Shown here piece by piece: positions 1-9,228 of a stretch of 35,836 nt of DNA. The stretch is from an uncultured Bacteroidota bacterium (GTDB lineage Bacteria; Bacteroidota; Bacteroidia; B-17B0; Aurantibacillaceae), in NCBI GenBank assembly GCA_937868545.1, contig CALMMX010000196.1, positions 1-35,836 on the forward strand. Direction: 5' to 3'. Made by a program: the position numbers and the translations under genes. Position 1 is the first letter of the stretch; each line of letters begins with the position of its first letter. Under the pieces are notes generated by a model. That model searched no databases and was not told the origin of the DNA. It saw only the letters and a list, made by a program, of their open reading frames with translations.

Positions 1-3000
1 ACAAAAACAAGTGCATCAAATATTGGTTCTACAGGTAATAATGTTTTTAATGGTACAACGTCTATTACAAATTCAGGTACTGGTTATTTAATTTTGACTA
101 ATGGTGGTGTAGGTAGAAATGAAACATTTAATGGTGTTACAACTTTAAATACTACAAATACTGGCGGTTTATATATTGGCTATGGACAAAATGTTGCAGT
201 AAATGCAAATATGATAATTAATAATACTGCAAGTACAGGATTAATTCAACTTGGCAGAGTTGGTACATTTGTTTTAAATTCTGGTGTTACATTAACATGT
301 GGAGCCTTTTCTGGAGCGAGTTTAAATCTTTATAAAATTTCGCAAATAGGAAGTACAGCACAAACCATTTCGCCAGGTGCAAATGGTGGTGTAAATATTT
401 ATGGTTCAAATTTAAGTGGTGCGCTAACTGTAAATGCAGGTATAATCACAGCACAAACATCTACTTTTGCAACAACGGTTACTTATAACATGTCTGGTAC
501 AACAGGTAATTGTTGGGCTAGTGGTGGTAATACCTATAATGGAGTTTTAAATGTAAATAATTCTAGTTCTGGTTATATTGGTTTTGCTAATGGTACCGCA
601 GATACTTATAATGGTGTTGTAAATTTAACTAACACATCTGCAACAGGTGGTAGAATTATTTTTGGGAATAATTGCACCAGTCAATTTAATGAAGATATTA
701 ATGTAAGTCAATATGGAACTACATCTGCCTCTGGTATTGCTTTAGGCTGGAGTGGAACATTTCCAGTTATTAATCTGGCATCAGGAAAAAACATTTTTGT
801 AAGTGGAGCCTTTAGTTCTGGATATTTGCAATTGTTGAAAATGCAGGCTGCTGTTACTACTGCAATTAATTTATCTACTACAGGAACAAGTAATGTTCAA
901 TTAAATAATAATGTTTTTAATGGAACTGTGGATGTAACAGCACCAGATATTTACCCTAATGGTGGAACTTATAATGCGGCGGTAAGTTTTATTAAAACTG
1001 GAGGAGCAGGTGGTAATCATAATTCTGGTAATGTAAATATTTTCAATTCAACGCTTAATATCGAAAATCAAAGTACTGGTTATATTATGTTAGGTTATCA
1101 GTCGGCTGACCAATTTAATGATAATATTACTGTTACTAGTTCTAATACTGGTGGTATATATTTTGGTTGGTTTGGTGATACAGGTACACCAACTTTAGCA
1201 TCAGGTAAAACAATTACTATTGGTTCAGGAGGATTTAGTGCTGGTTCATTGCATTTTGGTAGCTTTACTCAATTAGGAACTGCAACTCCAATAAACCTTA
1301 CATTAACTGGAACAGCAATGTTTGAAGTTTATAAAAACACAATTCCTACAACTTTTAATTCTGATTTAACTGTTACAGCGCCAAATATCGAATTGCGTGG
1401 AGGTACATTTAATGGAACAGCTGAGTTTACTAAAACTGCTGGTACATCAAATCACAATAATGCCATTCAAAATATTTTTAATAAATCTTTTACCATTAAT
1501 CAGCAAAGTACAACTGGTTATTTTATGGTGGGATATAATTCTAATGATTTATTTAATGGTGATATAATTGTTACAAACATTGGAACTCAACCTATTTATT
1601 TTGGTTGGGGATCTGGAACTGGCACTCCAACTCAAGCTGCAGGTTATTCAATTACTGTTGGTCCGGCTGGATTTAGCGGTGGAGCATTGGTATTTAATAC
1701 ATTTACTCAATTAGGTACTACGCCAGTTAATTTAAATTTTACTGGTACAGATGCTTATTTACGCTTTGCTCGTAATTCTATATTTAATGGAGATATTACT
1801 TCTGTAACGCCTCGTATTTTTTTTGATGGATGTACATTTAATGGTTTCGTTAATTCTACTAAAACAGGCGCTTTAAGTGATGCGAGTAATGGAGGGAATT
1901 TTTTTAACGGACTTTCTACTTTTGTTAATAATGGTAGTGGTTATTTTATGTTAGGAAATGGAAGTCCGGATACTTGGAATAATGATGTTACTTTTACTAA
2001 TACTGGTTCAAATTGGTTTTACACCTGTTATAATTCTGTAGGTAATTTGTTTAATGGAAATATTACAGTGAATTCAACTGGAACTTCTGCAGGTATAAGG
2101 TTTTGTGACTATGGCACTTCAACTGCAACATTATCTGCAACCAAAACAATCCTTACTGGTACCTTTGATAAAGGAACTTTATTATTGCCACGATTTACTC
2201 AATTAGGTAGTGCGCCAATTAATCTTACATTATCTGTTGGTTCTAGTAATTTAATTTTTGGCCCCTCTTCAGCCTTAGGTGGAGATGTTACTTCTACAAG
2301 TCCTGGTTTATATTTTAATGGCTGTGTTTTTAACGGGCTAACAAATTGCACAAAAACAGGAACTGGTGGCGATTATAGCCAAGGTGGCAATGTGTTTAAT
2401 GCACCATCAACTATTATAAACAGTGGTAGTAGTTATTTATTATTAGGAGGTACGTACCCAGATACTTGGAATGATGATGTGACTTTTACAAATAATGGTT
2501 CTGAAAGGCTCTTGCCATGTTGGACTTCAACTGGAAATTTATTTAATGGTAATATTTATGTTAATACTGCCGGTAGTGCACAAGGTATTTATTTTTGTGG
2601 TGGTAATGCAACAGCAACTGCTACGTTGGCTGCTACAAAAACAATTGCTTCTGGTACTTTAGGACTAAGTGCGGGTTATTTAATACTTAAGCAGTTTACA
2701 CAATTAGGAAGTGCTCCAATAAACTTAACGCTAAATCCTACGGCTACTTATTTACAATATGGTCCTTTATCTAGTTTAGGGGGAAATGTTACATCAGTTA
2801 GTCCTGGGTTATTTTTTCATGGATGTACATTTAATGGAACAACAGATTGCACGAAAAATGGTTCTTCGGGAGATTATAGTCAAGGTGGTAATGTGTTTAA
2901 TGGTGTTTCTAATATTACAAACAGTGGAAGTAGTTATTTATTATTAGGAAATTCAAATCCAGATATTTGGAATGATGATGTTACTTTTACTAATAATGGT

Positions 3001-6000
3001 TCCGAAAGATTATTACCATGTTGGGCAACTGTTGGGAATATGTTTAATGGAAATATTTATGTAAACACATCTGGTAGTGCACAAGGTATTACTTTTTGTG
3101 GTGGTAATTCTATAGCAACAGCTACATTGGTAGCTACTAAAACAATTGCCTCAGGAACTATTGGATTAAACGCTGGTTATTTAATACTTAAACAATTTAC
3201 ACAATTAGGAAGTGTGCCTATTAATTTAACACTTAATCCAACAGCAACTTATTTGCAGTATGGACCATTATCTAATTTAGGTGGTAATGTAACTTCTGTT
3301 AGTCCTGGATTATATTTCCATGGCTGTACATTCAATGGTTTTGCTACCTGTACTAAAAATGGGACAACTAATGATGCTAGTAATGGAAGTAATATTTTTA
3401 ATGGAGTAGCAACTATGAATAATACTGGTAGTGGTTACTTATTATTTGGAAATGGAAATCATGATGAATTTAATACTACAGCAACATTTAATAATTTAGG
3501 TTCAAGTCATATTTATGTTTCATATAATAGCATAAATAATATTTTTGGAGGTGTTACTACATTTAATAATTCTCCTACTTCCACAAATTCATGGATTTAT
3601 GTGGCTAACTATCAAATTAATAATTCAATATTTAATGATAACATAATTGTAAATTGTTTAAACGGAGCTGGAGTTTATTTTGGAAGTTCAACTGGAACTT
3701 CAACGCTTAGTGCTGGTAAAACAATTAGTGTTGGAGCTGGTGGATTTAATTCTGGACAACTTATTTTACGTCAATTTACACAAGTTTCTGCAACCCCACA
3801 AAGTTTAACAACTACTGGAACTAGTTTTATTCAGTATGGTCCAACATCTTCATTTGATGGAAATGTAACTTCTGTGAGCCCAGGCTTATGGTTTCATGGC
3901 TGTACGTTTAATGGTTCAGCTACTTGTACTAAAAATGGTACTAGTAACGATCAAAGTACTGGAAACAATGTTTTTAATGGTACTACTATAATTAATGATA
4001 TTGGTTCTGGATATTTATTATTAGGAAATGGTAATAGAGACCAGTTTAATACAACTACTACATTTAATAATTTAGGTTCAAGTAATATTTATGTTGCCTA
4101 TAATAGTGTAAATAATATTTTTGGTGGTGTTACAACGTTTAATAATGCACCTACATCTACTGGGTCATGGATTTACGTTGCTTTGTTTGCAGCAAATAAT
4201 TCTACGTTTAAAGATAATATAATAGTAAATTGTGTTAATGGAGCAGGTGTTTATTTTGGTAATTCTACTGGAACATCAACTTTAAGTGCAGGTAAAACAA
4301 TAAGTGTTGGATCTGGTGGGTTTAATTCTGGTCAACTTGTTTTAAAACAATTTTCTCAAGTATCTGCTACTCCACAAAGTTTAACAACTACAGGAACTAG
4401 TTTAATTCAATTTGGTCCAACTTCTTCATTTGATGGTGACATCACTTCTATTAGTCCTGGATTATTATTTAACACGAGTGTTTTTAATGGGTCAGTTACT
4501 AGTACAAAAAATGGTACTACAAACGATGTTTCTCCTGGTGGAAATATTTTTAATAGCACAGCAAGTATTACAAATGCTGGAACTGGAGCATTATATATGG
4601 CTAATTCTTTCAGTGATGCTTACAAAGGTAATGTAGTATTTACTCAAAATAATACGGGAATATTTTATCCTAATCATAATACTAATTGCACATATGAAGG
4701 TAATATTGCTGTAAACTCAACTGGAACGTATTCAATAACTTTTGGACAAGCAGGCGGTGGAATTGCAACTATTACAGGTTTAAATCCACAAGTTATTTCA
4801 AAACTAGGGACAGCTGGCAATCCACGTTTTTCAAGATTAATAATTAATAAAAGTGCCGATTCGGTTTATTTACAAACTAAAGTTAATGTATTAAATTATT
4901 TAACCTTAACTCAAGGTATAGTTAATACCACTTCTACTAACATTTTATATATGAATAATGCTTCAACTACATCTGTTGGCAATAGTTTGAGTTTTATAAA
5001 TGGTCCTATGGATTACGAAATGAGTTTAACTGGTATTCGCGCCTTGAATTTACCAATAGGGAAAGCACCAGATTGGAGACCTGCAATTTTAACTGTAAAT
5101 CATAGCAGTGGCACATCATACACTTACAATAGTGAAGTTTTTAATGCAAGTGCTAATGCTTTAGGTTGGACCTTGCCTACAACTATTGCAAATGTATCTA
5201 GGATTCACTATTGGGATATCGTTAGAAGAAATACTACTACGTCTGTTGTAACACCAACTTTACATGTTTCAGGAACTCAAACCATTACTCTTTTTTATGA
5301 TGTAAATGATGGTGTTACTGATCCAACAAATTTAGCTGTTTGTAAAAATACATTTACTGCAACCACAGCTTGGAAAGATATTGGTGGAACAGGCGCAACT
5401 ATTACAACAGGTAGTGTAACTTCAACTTCTGCACCAACTGTTTTTAATTCGTTTAGTAGATTTACATTAGGAAATAAAGATAAAGGAGTTAATCCATTGC
5501 CAGTTGAATTACTATATTTTACAGCAACTCCAAATGATAATCAAGTAAATTTGGATTGGGCAACAGCAACTGAAGTAAATAATGATTATTATGAAATTGA
5601 AAAAAGTAGCGATGGTGTAAACTTCGAATATATTACAACAGTGAAAGCTCATGGTGACGGTAATAGTACTTCATTGCAGAAATACAGTTCAGTTGATAAA
5701 AATCCATTAAAAGGCATTTCATATTACCGATTAAAGCAAGTTGATAAATCAGGAGAGTTTAAATATGCACCAATTGTTGATGTTGAATTTAAATCTAATT
5801 CATTTGTAAATATTTTTCCAAATCCTGCATCCACTGTTTTATATGTAAATTATAGTCAGGATTTTGAAAATGCTACAATTAAAGTAATTAATGCTACAGG
5901 TTCTTTAGTAAAAGAAAATGTATTGATTAAATCTTTTAATGGACAAATTAATGTTTCAGATTTAGCTAATGGTATTTACTATTTCATTGTTGAAACCCCT

Positions 6001-6039
6001 AAATCAATTGAAAACATTAAGATTAGTATTCAGAAATAA
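1..6039 (+). CDS. Giant repetitive T9SS-secreted surface protein, 5'-truncated
   Basis: The frame is open from base 1 and already reads repeat sequence there, so the first possible start (TTG at 94) is an artefact and the gene begins outside the window. About 2010 residues are visible. Up to about base 4800 they form long repeats rich in Asn, Gly, Thr and Ser with recurring FNG, NNVFNG and FTQLG motifs, which suggests a parallel beta-helix or beta-strand-repeat adhesin. A non-repetitive region follows. The last ~180 residues start at LPVELLYFTA, with an alternating module seen in many Bacteroidota secreted proteins. They end in a T9SS type A sorting domain (FPNPAS, then NGIYYF and a basic tail). 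The product is probably exported by T9SS and attached to or released from the cell surface. The binding target is unknown. The stop TAA is at 6037-6039. Confidence 0.9.
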   Translation, partial: TKTSASNIGSTGNNVFNGTTSITNSGTGYLILTNGGVGRNETFNGVTTLNTTNTGGLYIGYGQNVAVNANMIINNTASTGLIQLGRVGTFVLNSGVTLTCGAFSGASLNLYKISQIGSTAQTISPGANGGVNIYGSNLSGALTVNAGIITAQTSTFATTVTYNMSGTTGNCWASGGNTYNGVLNVNNSSSGYIGFANGTADTYNGVVNLTNTSATGGRIIFGNNCTSQFNEDINVSQYGTTSASGIALGWSGTFPVINLASGKNIFVSGAFSSGYLQLLKMQAAVTTAINLSTTGTSNVQLNNNVFNGTVDVTAPDIYPNGGTYNAAVSFIKTGGAGGNHNSGNVNIFNSTLNIENQSTGYIMLGYQSADQFNDNITVTSSNTGGIYFGWFGDTGTPTLASGKTITIGSGGFSAGSLHFGSFTQLGTATPINLTLTGTAMFEVYKNTIPTTFNSDLTVTAPNIELRGGTFNGTAEFTKTAGTSNHNNAIQNIFNKSFTINQQSTTGYFMVGYNSNDLFNGDIIVTNIGTQPIYFGWGSGTGTPTQAAGYSITVGPAGFSGGALVFNTFTQLGTTPVNLNFTGTDAYLRFARNSIFNGDITSVTPRIFFDGCTFNGFVNSTKTGALSDASNGGNFFNGLSTFVNNGSGYFMLGNGSPDTWNNDVTFTNTGSNWFYTCYNSVGNLFNGNITVNSTGTSAGIRFCDYGTSTATLSATKTILTGTFDKGTLLLPRFTQLGSAPINLTLSVGSSNLIFGPSSALGGDVTSTSPGLYFNGCVFNGLTNCTKTGTGGDYSQGGNVFNAPSTIINSGSSYLLLGGTYPDTWNDDVTFTNNGSERLLPCWTSTGNLFNGNIYVNTAGSAQGIYFCGGNATATATLAATKTIASGTLGLSAGYLILKQFTQLGSAPINLTLNPTATYLQYGPLSSLGGNVTSVSPGLFFHGCTFNGTTDCTKNGSSGDYSQGGNVFNGVSNITNSGSSYLLLGNSNPDIWNDDVTFTNNGSERLLPCWATVGNMFNGNIYVNTSGSAQGITFCGGNSIATATLVATKTIASGTIGLNAGYLILKQFTQLGSVPINLTLNPTATYLQYGPLSNLGGNVTSVSPGLYFHGCTFNGFATCTKNGTTNDASNGSNIFNGVATMNNTGSGYLLFGNGNHDEFNTTATFNNLGSSHIYVSYNSINNIFGGVTTFNNSPTSTNSWIYVANYQINNSIFNDNIIVNCLNGAGVYFGSSTGTSTLSAGKTISVGAGGFNSGQLILRQFTQVSATPQSLTTTGTSFIQYGPTSSFDGNVTSVSPGLWFHGCTFNGSATCTKNGTSNDQSTGNNVFNGTTIINDIGSGYLLLGNGNRDQFNTTTTFNNLGSSNIYVAYNSVNNIFGGVTTFNNAPTSTGSWIYVALFAANNSTFKDNIIVNCVNGAGVYFGNSTGTSTLSAGKTISVGSGGFNSGQLVLKQFSQVSATPQSLTTTGTSLIQFGPTSSFDGDITSISPGLLFNTSVFNGSVTSTKNGTTNDVSPGGNIFNSTASITNAGTGALYMANSFSDAYKGNVVFTQNNTGIFYPNHNTNCTYEGNIAVNSTGTYSITFGQAGGGIATITGLNPQVISKLGTAGNPRFSRLIINKSADSVYLQTKVNVLNYLTLTQGIVNTTSTNILYMNNASTTSVGNSLSFINGPMDYEMSLTGIRALNLPIGKAPDWRPAILTVNHSSGTSYTYNSEVFNASANALGWTLPTTIANVSRIHYWDIVRRNTTTSVVTPTLHVSGTQTITLFYDVNDGVTDPTNLAVCKNTFTATTAWKDIGGTGATITTGSVTSTSAPTVFNSFSRFTLGNKDKGVNPLPVELLYFTATPNDNQVNLDWATATEVNNDYYEIEKSSDGVNFEYITTVKAHGDGNSTSLQKYSSVDKNPLKGISYYRLKQVDKSGEFKYAPIVDVEFKSNSFVNIFPNPASTVLYVNYSQDFENATIKVINATGSLVKENVLIKSFNGQINVSDLANGIYYFIVETPKSIENIKISIQK
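334..4700 (+). repeat. Long tandem repeats inside the giant surface protein gene
   Basis: Nine copies of an FTQLG-type strand can be aligned, with codon starts near 334, 841, 1261, 1699, 2191, 2692, 3193, 3772 and 4348. The unit length is about 420-580 bp: exactly 501 bp for 2191>2692>3193 and 576 bp for the last step. A second anchor, the G[GC]TFNG strand, gives matching spacings (491-501 and 576 bp) in the later units. Similarity rises from the N-terminal to the C-terminal copies. Copies are similar in protein but differ at many third codon positions. The repeat continues leftwards past base 1. Confidence 0.9.
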
Positions 6040-6098
6040 GAAAGTTATTCGTTAACTTATACCACCATTTCTTAAAAATTATAAGTAAAATAATAGAT

Positions 6099-6917
6099 AT
6101 GAAATTCACTTTTTACAATTTATTTATTTTGTTACTTGCAATTGCAAGTTGTTCAAACTCATCAAGTTCAAATGATCGATTTCCGGAACATGAAACTTTT
6201 AAAATTCAATCTCAACAAGTAGGTGAAGAAAGAGTAATTAATGTTTGGACTCCGTTAAACTATAAAACATCCACAGACTCTTTACCAGTAATGTATATGG
6301 CAGATGGTGGAATTAATGAAGATTTTCCTCATATTGCAAATACATTGGCTAAATTAATAAAAGAGAATAAAATAAAGCCACTGATCTTAGTTGGTATAGA
6401 AAACACTCAACGAAGAAGGGATTTAACTGGATATACTGAAATAGCTAAGGACAAAGAGATTGCACCTATTGTTGGTGGTTCTGAAAAATTCAGAGCATTT
6501 ATTAAAGAAGAACTTTTTTTGGAAATAAATAAGCGATACAGAGTAACAACTGAAAAAGGTATCATTGGTGAATCAGCATCAGGACTTTTTGTTATGGAAA
6601 CTTTTTTTTTGACGCCAGAAATGTTTGACAATTATATAGCATTTGATCCTTCACTTTGGTGGAACAATCATTATTTAGTTAGAACAGCCAAAGAACATTT
6701 ATCTAAATTTCCAAAAACAGAAAAACGAGTTTGGTTTGCTGGTTCAAACGCAGAAGATGTTTCACCTTTCACTAAGGAATTAGCTGAAATTTTGAAAGTG
6801 GAAAATCTAACAAATTTGAAATGGAAATTTTCTGATGAACCAAAAGAGAAACATACTACAATTTTTAGAGCAACAAAAGAAAAAGCAATAATTTGGTCAC
6901 TAAGTAAAACAGAGTAA
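6099..6917 (+). CDS. Lipoprotein esterase, alpha/beta hydrolase (PF00756 / Fes-like)
   Basis: This is a 272-residue protein with a lipoprotein signal (hydrophobic stretch 7-17, lipobox IASC with Cys18), so it should be a periplasmic or outer-membrane-anchored lipoprotein. The body matches the putative-esterase family that includes esterase D-like and ferri-siderophore esterases. It has a strand-rich start (NVWTPLNY), an oxyanion region (MADGGINEDF), and the nucleophile elbow GESASG at 157-162 with Ser159. His252 (KEKHTTIF) is the likely catalytic His; the acid residue is not clear to me. The substrate cannot be read from sequence. It starts 60 bp after the giant surface protein on the same strand and may be read with it. 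No siderophore genes are nearby, so a siderophore role is not supported. Confidence 0.8.
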   Translation: MKFTFYNLFILLLAIASCSNSSSSNDRFPEHETFKIQSQQVGEERVINVWTPLNYKTSTDSLPVMYMADGGINEDFPHIANTLAKLIKENKIKPLILVGIENTQRRRDLTGYTEIAKDKEIAPIVGGSEKFRAFIKEELFLEINKRYRVTTEKGIIGESASGLFVMETFFLTPEMFDNYIAFDPSLWWNNHYLVRTAKEHLSKFPKTEKRVWFAGSNAEDVSPFTKELAEILKVENLTNLKWKFSDEPKEKHTTIFRATKEKAIIWSLSKTE

Positions 6918-7075
6918 AAGCGGAGTGCGTAATTTCGGTTTTGCAAAAGAAGTTGCAGTATTATTAAATTTAAATGTTGGAATTCTAGTCAAAATATGTG
7001 ATGAATTTCATATTTTATTTTGAAATCCCCACTTGTTTAAGGCCTATTAAAACTAGTTGCTAGTTAAAAAACAAA

Positions 7076-7390
7076 ATGCCAAAACTCCCTGATACTACAA
7101 ATAATCTTCCTGAGCCATGGTATTGGAGTGACCAAGATTTATCTCGCCAACTAGAAACAGAAATAAGTGTAGATCATATTTTAAATAACAAGCAAGTAAA
7201 AACGATTGCACGAAGACAAGATAATGATGATGTCATATTTCAATTAAATGAAGGAGTATACGCTGTTGTTCATTTAACTTGGCAAAAATATCCACACTCT
7301 GACAATAAATGGCCTCTTACTAAATTATATACAAACTGGAATGAGGTTTATGAAAATGTAATTTTAGAAGATAGTAAAGATTTTATGTAA
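7076..7390 (+). CDS. Small conserved protein of unknown function
   Basis: This is a 104-residue soluble protein with no signal peptide or membrane segment. It starts with a Pro/Asn-rich stretch and PEPWYWSD. The middle reads VKTIARRQDNDDVIFQL, followed by a hydrophobic strand (YAVVHLTW) and KWPLTKLYTNW. I recognise this WYWSD...ARRQD.DDV.F.L...AVVHLTW...WP.T.LY pattern as a widespread uncharacterised bacterial family, often stand-alone, but I know of no proven function. The conserved Trp, Arg and Asp residues suggest a compact alpha/beta domain. The ATG at 7076 follows an A-rich stretch, and no Shine-Dalgarno sequence is evident, as is usual in Bacteroidota. It lies 158 bp after the esterase gene and 227 bp before rluF. 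Confidence 0.65.
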   Translation: MPKLPDTTNNLPEPWYWSDQDLSRQLETEISVDHILNNKQVKTIARRQDNDDVIFQLNEGVYAVVHLTWQKYPHSDNKWPLTKLYTNWNEVYENVILEDSKDFM

Positions 7391-7617
7391 AATAGTTTGT
7401 TATTATTTTTCTAACTAAATCTGAAAATACAATTAAGTGAAAATAATTCAGCATTAAATTAGTAATGGTTTAAATATTATTAGATTTTTTTTTGAAACTA
7501 AAAATGACGTTATTGTAGAATAAAACATATGAAATAGCCATGTTTGTAGCAAGCATAAACACAAATGATTAAACTGACTATACCATATGACAACTAAAAA
7601 AACAATAATTGAAACAT

Positions 7618-8313
7618 ATGAAAGTAGATAAATATATAGGATTAAATGGTTTTACATCACGTAGGAAAGCCTACGATATGATTGAAAACAAACGTATTTT
7701 AGTAAATGGAAAATTAGCAAACTTTAGCACTAAAATAAAAGAAGGAGATGTTATTTTAATAGATGGTGTGCCACTTGAACAAAAAGAATTTGTTCCTACA
7801 TATATAGTTTATAATAAACCAAAAGGAATAGAATGCACCAGTGAAAAAATTGAAAACAATATAATTGATGCTATTGGTCACACTCAAAGTATTTATCCAA
7901 TTGGCAGATTAGATAAGGATTCGGAAGGCTTAATATTATTAACTAATCATGCCGAAATAATTAATAAAATTGGGAATTCAAAGTATGAACACGAAAAGGA
8001 ATATATTGTAACTCTTAATTTGCCTGTGAGAACCGCTTTTTTGAAAGAAATTTCAGAAGGAATAAATATACAAGGTGATATTACAAAACCTTGTAAAGTG
8101 AGTAAAGAGCCAGACTCAAAGCGTATATTCAGAATAACATTAACTCAAGGTTTAAACAGACAAATACGTAGAATGTGTAATGCGTATGATTATCAAGTAA
8201 TAAAATTACAACGTGTTAGGGTTATGAATATTAAATTAGATAAATTAAAAATTGGTGAGTGGAGAGATTTAACACCATTTGAATTAGAGGGTTTAATGGC
8301 ACAGTTAGTTTAA
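7618..8313 (+). CDS. rluF: 23S rRNA pseudouridine synthase RluF (RsuA/RluB/E/F family)
   Basis: This 231-residue cytoplasmic enzyme converts a uridine of 23S rRNA to pseudouridine; E. coli RluF acts at U2604. The N-terminal ~60 residues form an S4 RNA-binding domain (GFTSRRKAYDMI, ILVNGK). The catalytic domain carries GRLDKDSEGL, whose Asp is the nucleophile, then EKEYIVTL and GLNRQIRRMC. The C-terminal half, including RVRVMNI and GEWRDLTPFEL, resembles E. coli RluF more than RluB or RluE. I prefer ATG 7618 over the in-frame TTG at 7609 because it puts the S4 domain at the normal distance from the N-terminus. It converges with the PAP2 gene across a hairpin-rich gap. Confidence 0.88.
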   Translation: MKVDKYIGLNGFTSRRKAYDMIENKRILVNGKLANFSTKIKEGDVILIDGVPLEQKEFVPTYIVYNKPKGIECTSEKIENNIIDAIGHTQSIYPIGRLDKDSEGLILLTNHAEIINKIGNSKYEHEKEYIVTLNLPVRTAFLKEISEGINIQGDITKPCKVSKEPDSKRIFRITLTQGLNRQIRRMCNAYDYQVIKLQRVRVMNIKLDKLKIGEWRDLTPFELEGLMAQLV

Positions 8314-8515
8314 CTAAGTAACCTCAAGTAATTTAAAAGTGTTGATATAAATGGATTGTTTGAGAAATCATATTGATGAAAAATAATCTAAAGGTTAATA
8401 AATCAGTTGTATAATTTTAGTGAGGTGCGGTAGGTTTCGGCAAAACAGTGCGAAATCCTAGTTTTTCAGGTGGAGATGAAGCGGAGGAAGTGCGATGAAC
8501 TGCGAAGCCAATCAT

Positions 8516-8566
8516 AAACACCAAAATAAAAATAAAAAAAAGTTTATAAAAACGGATTTGGTGTTT
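8516..8566. other. 10-bp inverted repeat (stem-loop)
   Basis: AAACACCAAA at 8516-8525 is perfectly complementary to TTTGGTGTTT at 8557-8566, with a 31-nt A-rich loop. It lies in the convergent gap and could slow or stop transcription from either side. The long loop makes a classical terminator unlikely. Confidence 0.4.
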
Positions 8567-8582
8567 TGCCTAGACTTTTTTG

Positions 8583-8610
8583 TTTCTTTTTTCGTCATGG
8601 AAAAAAGAAA
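8583..8610. terminator. Possible bidirectional terminator between convergent genes
   Basis: TTTCTTTTTT at 8583-8592 and AAAAAAGAAA at 8601-8610 form a perfect 10-bp stem around the 8-nt loop CGTCATGG. The arms themselves give a U-rich tract on either strand. The site lies between rluF (plus) and the PAP2 gene (minus), where a two-way terminator is expected. The stem has almost no G-C pairs, so its strength is uncertain. Confidence 0.4.
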
Positions 8611-8643
8611 AATGGAGCTAAATTACTTTTGAGGGACGAATAA

Positions 8644-9228
8644 CTAGTTTTGTATCCATTTGTCAATTTGCCAAACAAGCAAAGAAGACCCAATACCAAC
8701 CACCATTCCTCCTAATACATCACTTGGAAAGTGAACACCTAAGCGCATGCGCGAATAACCAACGCCGCATGCATATAAATAACTTGGCACTGCAACATAC
8801 CATTTTTTGGTTGAAAGTGTTGCAGCAGTGGCCATAGCAAATGCAGTAGAGGTGTGTCCCGATGGAAATGAAAATTTACCAACTTCGTCTCTTTTAATAA
8901 TATCATTAGGATATTGCGCAAATGGTCTAGCTCGGTTAATACTTACTTTTAAACCTGTAGTTAATGCAATGTTTAATCCTATAGCTGCAGCTGTTTTTAC
9001 ACCATTTCGCATCATGGGTTTATCGTTTTGAAAATAGCCAGTAAGGAATATTGAACTTGGAGCAATAACCATCGCCGGATAAATAGATTTAGAAGTGAGT
9101 TTCATCGTTTTGTCCCAACAAGGCATTTCGTTTTTATTGATTGATTTTAATATTGATAAATCAACCGATTGAGCAGTCATAAAATAACTGCTTAATATAA
9201 AACTAACTATTATTGAAACGTATTTCAT
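8644..9228 (-). CDS. PAP2-family phosphatase, secreted or membrane-associated
   Basis: This is a 194-residue phosphatase of the PAP2 (type 2 phosphatidic acid phosphatase) superfamily. All three signature blocks are intact: KX6RP at 94-102, PSGH at 122-125, and SRX5HX3D with Ser159-Arg160, His166 and Asp170. A signal peptide with a likely cut after FMTA leaves Gln20 as the new N-terminus, so the active site should face the periplasm. Possible substrates are undecaprenyl pyrophosphate, phosphatidic acid or lipid A phosphate; the sequence does not decide. The start ATG shares one base with the stop of the upstream M50 gene (TAATG), so it is the last gene of a coupled four-gene operon. It is shorter and less hydrophobic than membrane-embedded PgpB-type enzymes. 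Confidence 0.88.
   Translation of the reverse strand: MKYVSIIVSFILSSYFMTAQSVDLSILKSINKNEMPCWDKTMKLTSKSIYPAMVIAPSSIFLTGYFQNDKPMMRNGVKTAAAIGLNIALTTGLKVSINRARPFAQYPNDIIKRDEVGKFSFPSGHTSTAFAMATAATLSTKKWYVAVPSYLYACGVGYSRMRLGVHFPSDVLGGMVVGIGSSLLVWQIDKWIQN

Larger units (their letters stand above)
8314..8643. other. 330-bp convergent intergenic region with hairpins and no gene
   Basis: This is the gap between the stop of rluF and the stop of the PAP2 gene. The first ~80 bp are AT-rich without structure that I can see. About 8422-8510 is clearly richer in G+C than its surroundings and contains repeated GTGCG and GCGGAGG-like words. The rest holds two perfect inverted repeats, listed separately. I see no convincing ORF or tRNA. 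Confidence 0.6.

Noticed and set aside
4412-4636. A 74-codon plus-strand frame inside the giant repeat gene
   Set aside because: It is a shifted frame of the repeat gene, low-complexity and without its own start context.
6099-6917. Siderophore (enterobactin-type) esterase
   Set aside because: The fold fits, but there are no siderophore synthesis or uptake genes nearby, so only a general esterase call is justified.
6919-7023. Open frame after the esterase (reads SGVRNFGFAKEVAVLL...) as a gene remnant
   Set aside because: It is short, has no recognisable family and no start codon, and could be chance; nothing supports a pseudogene call.
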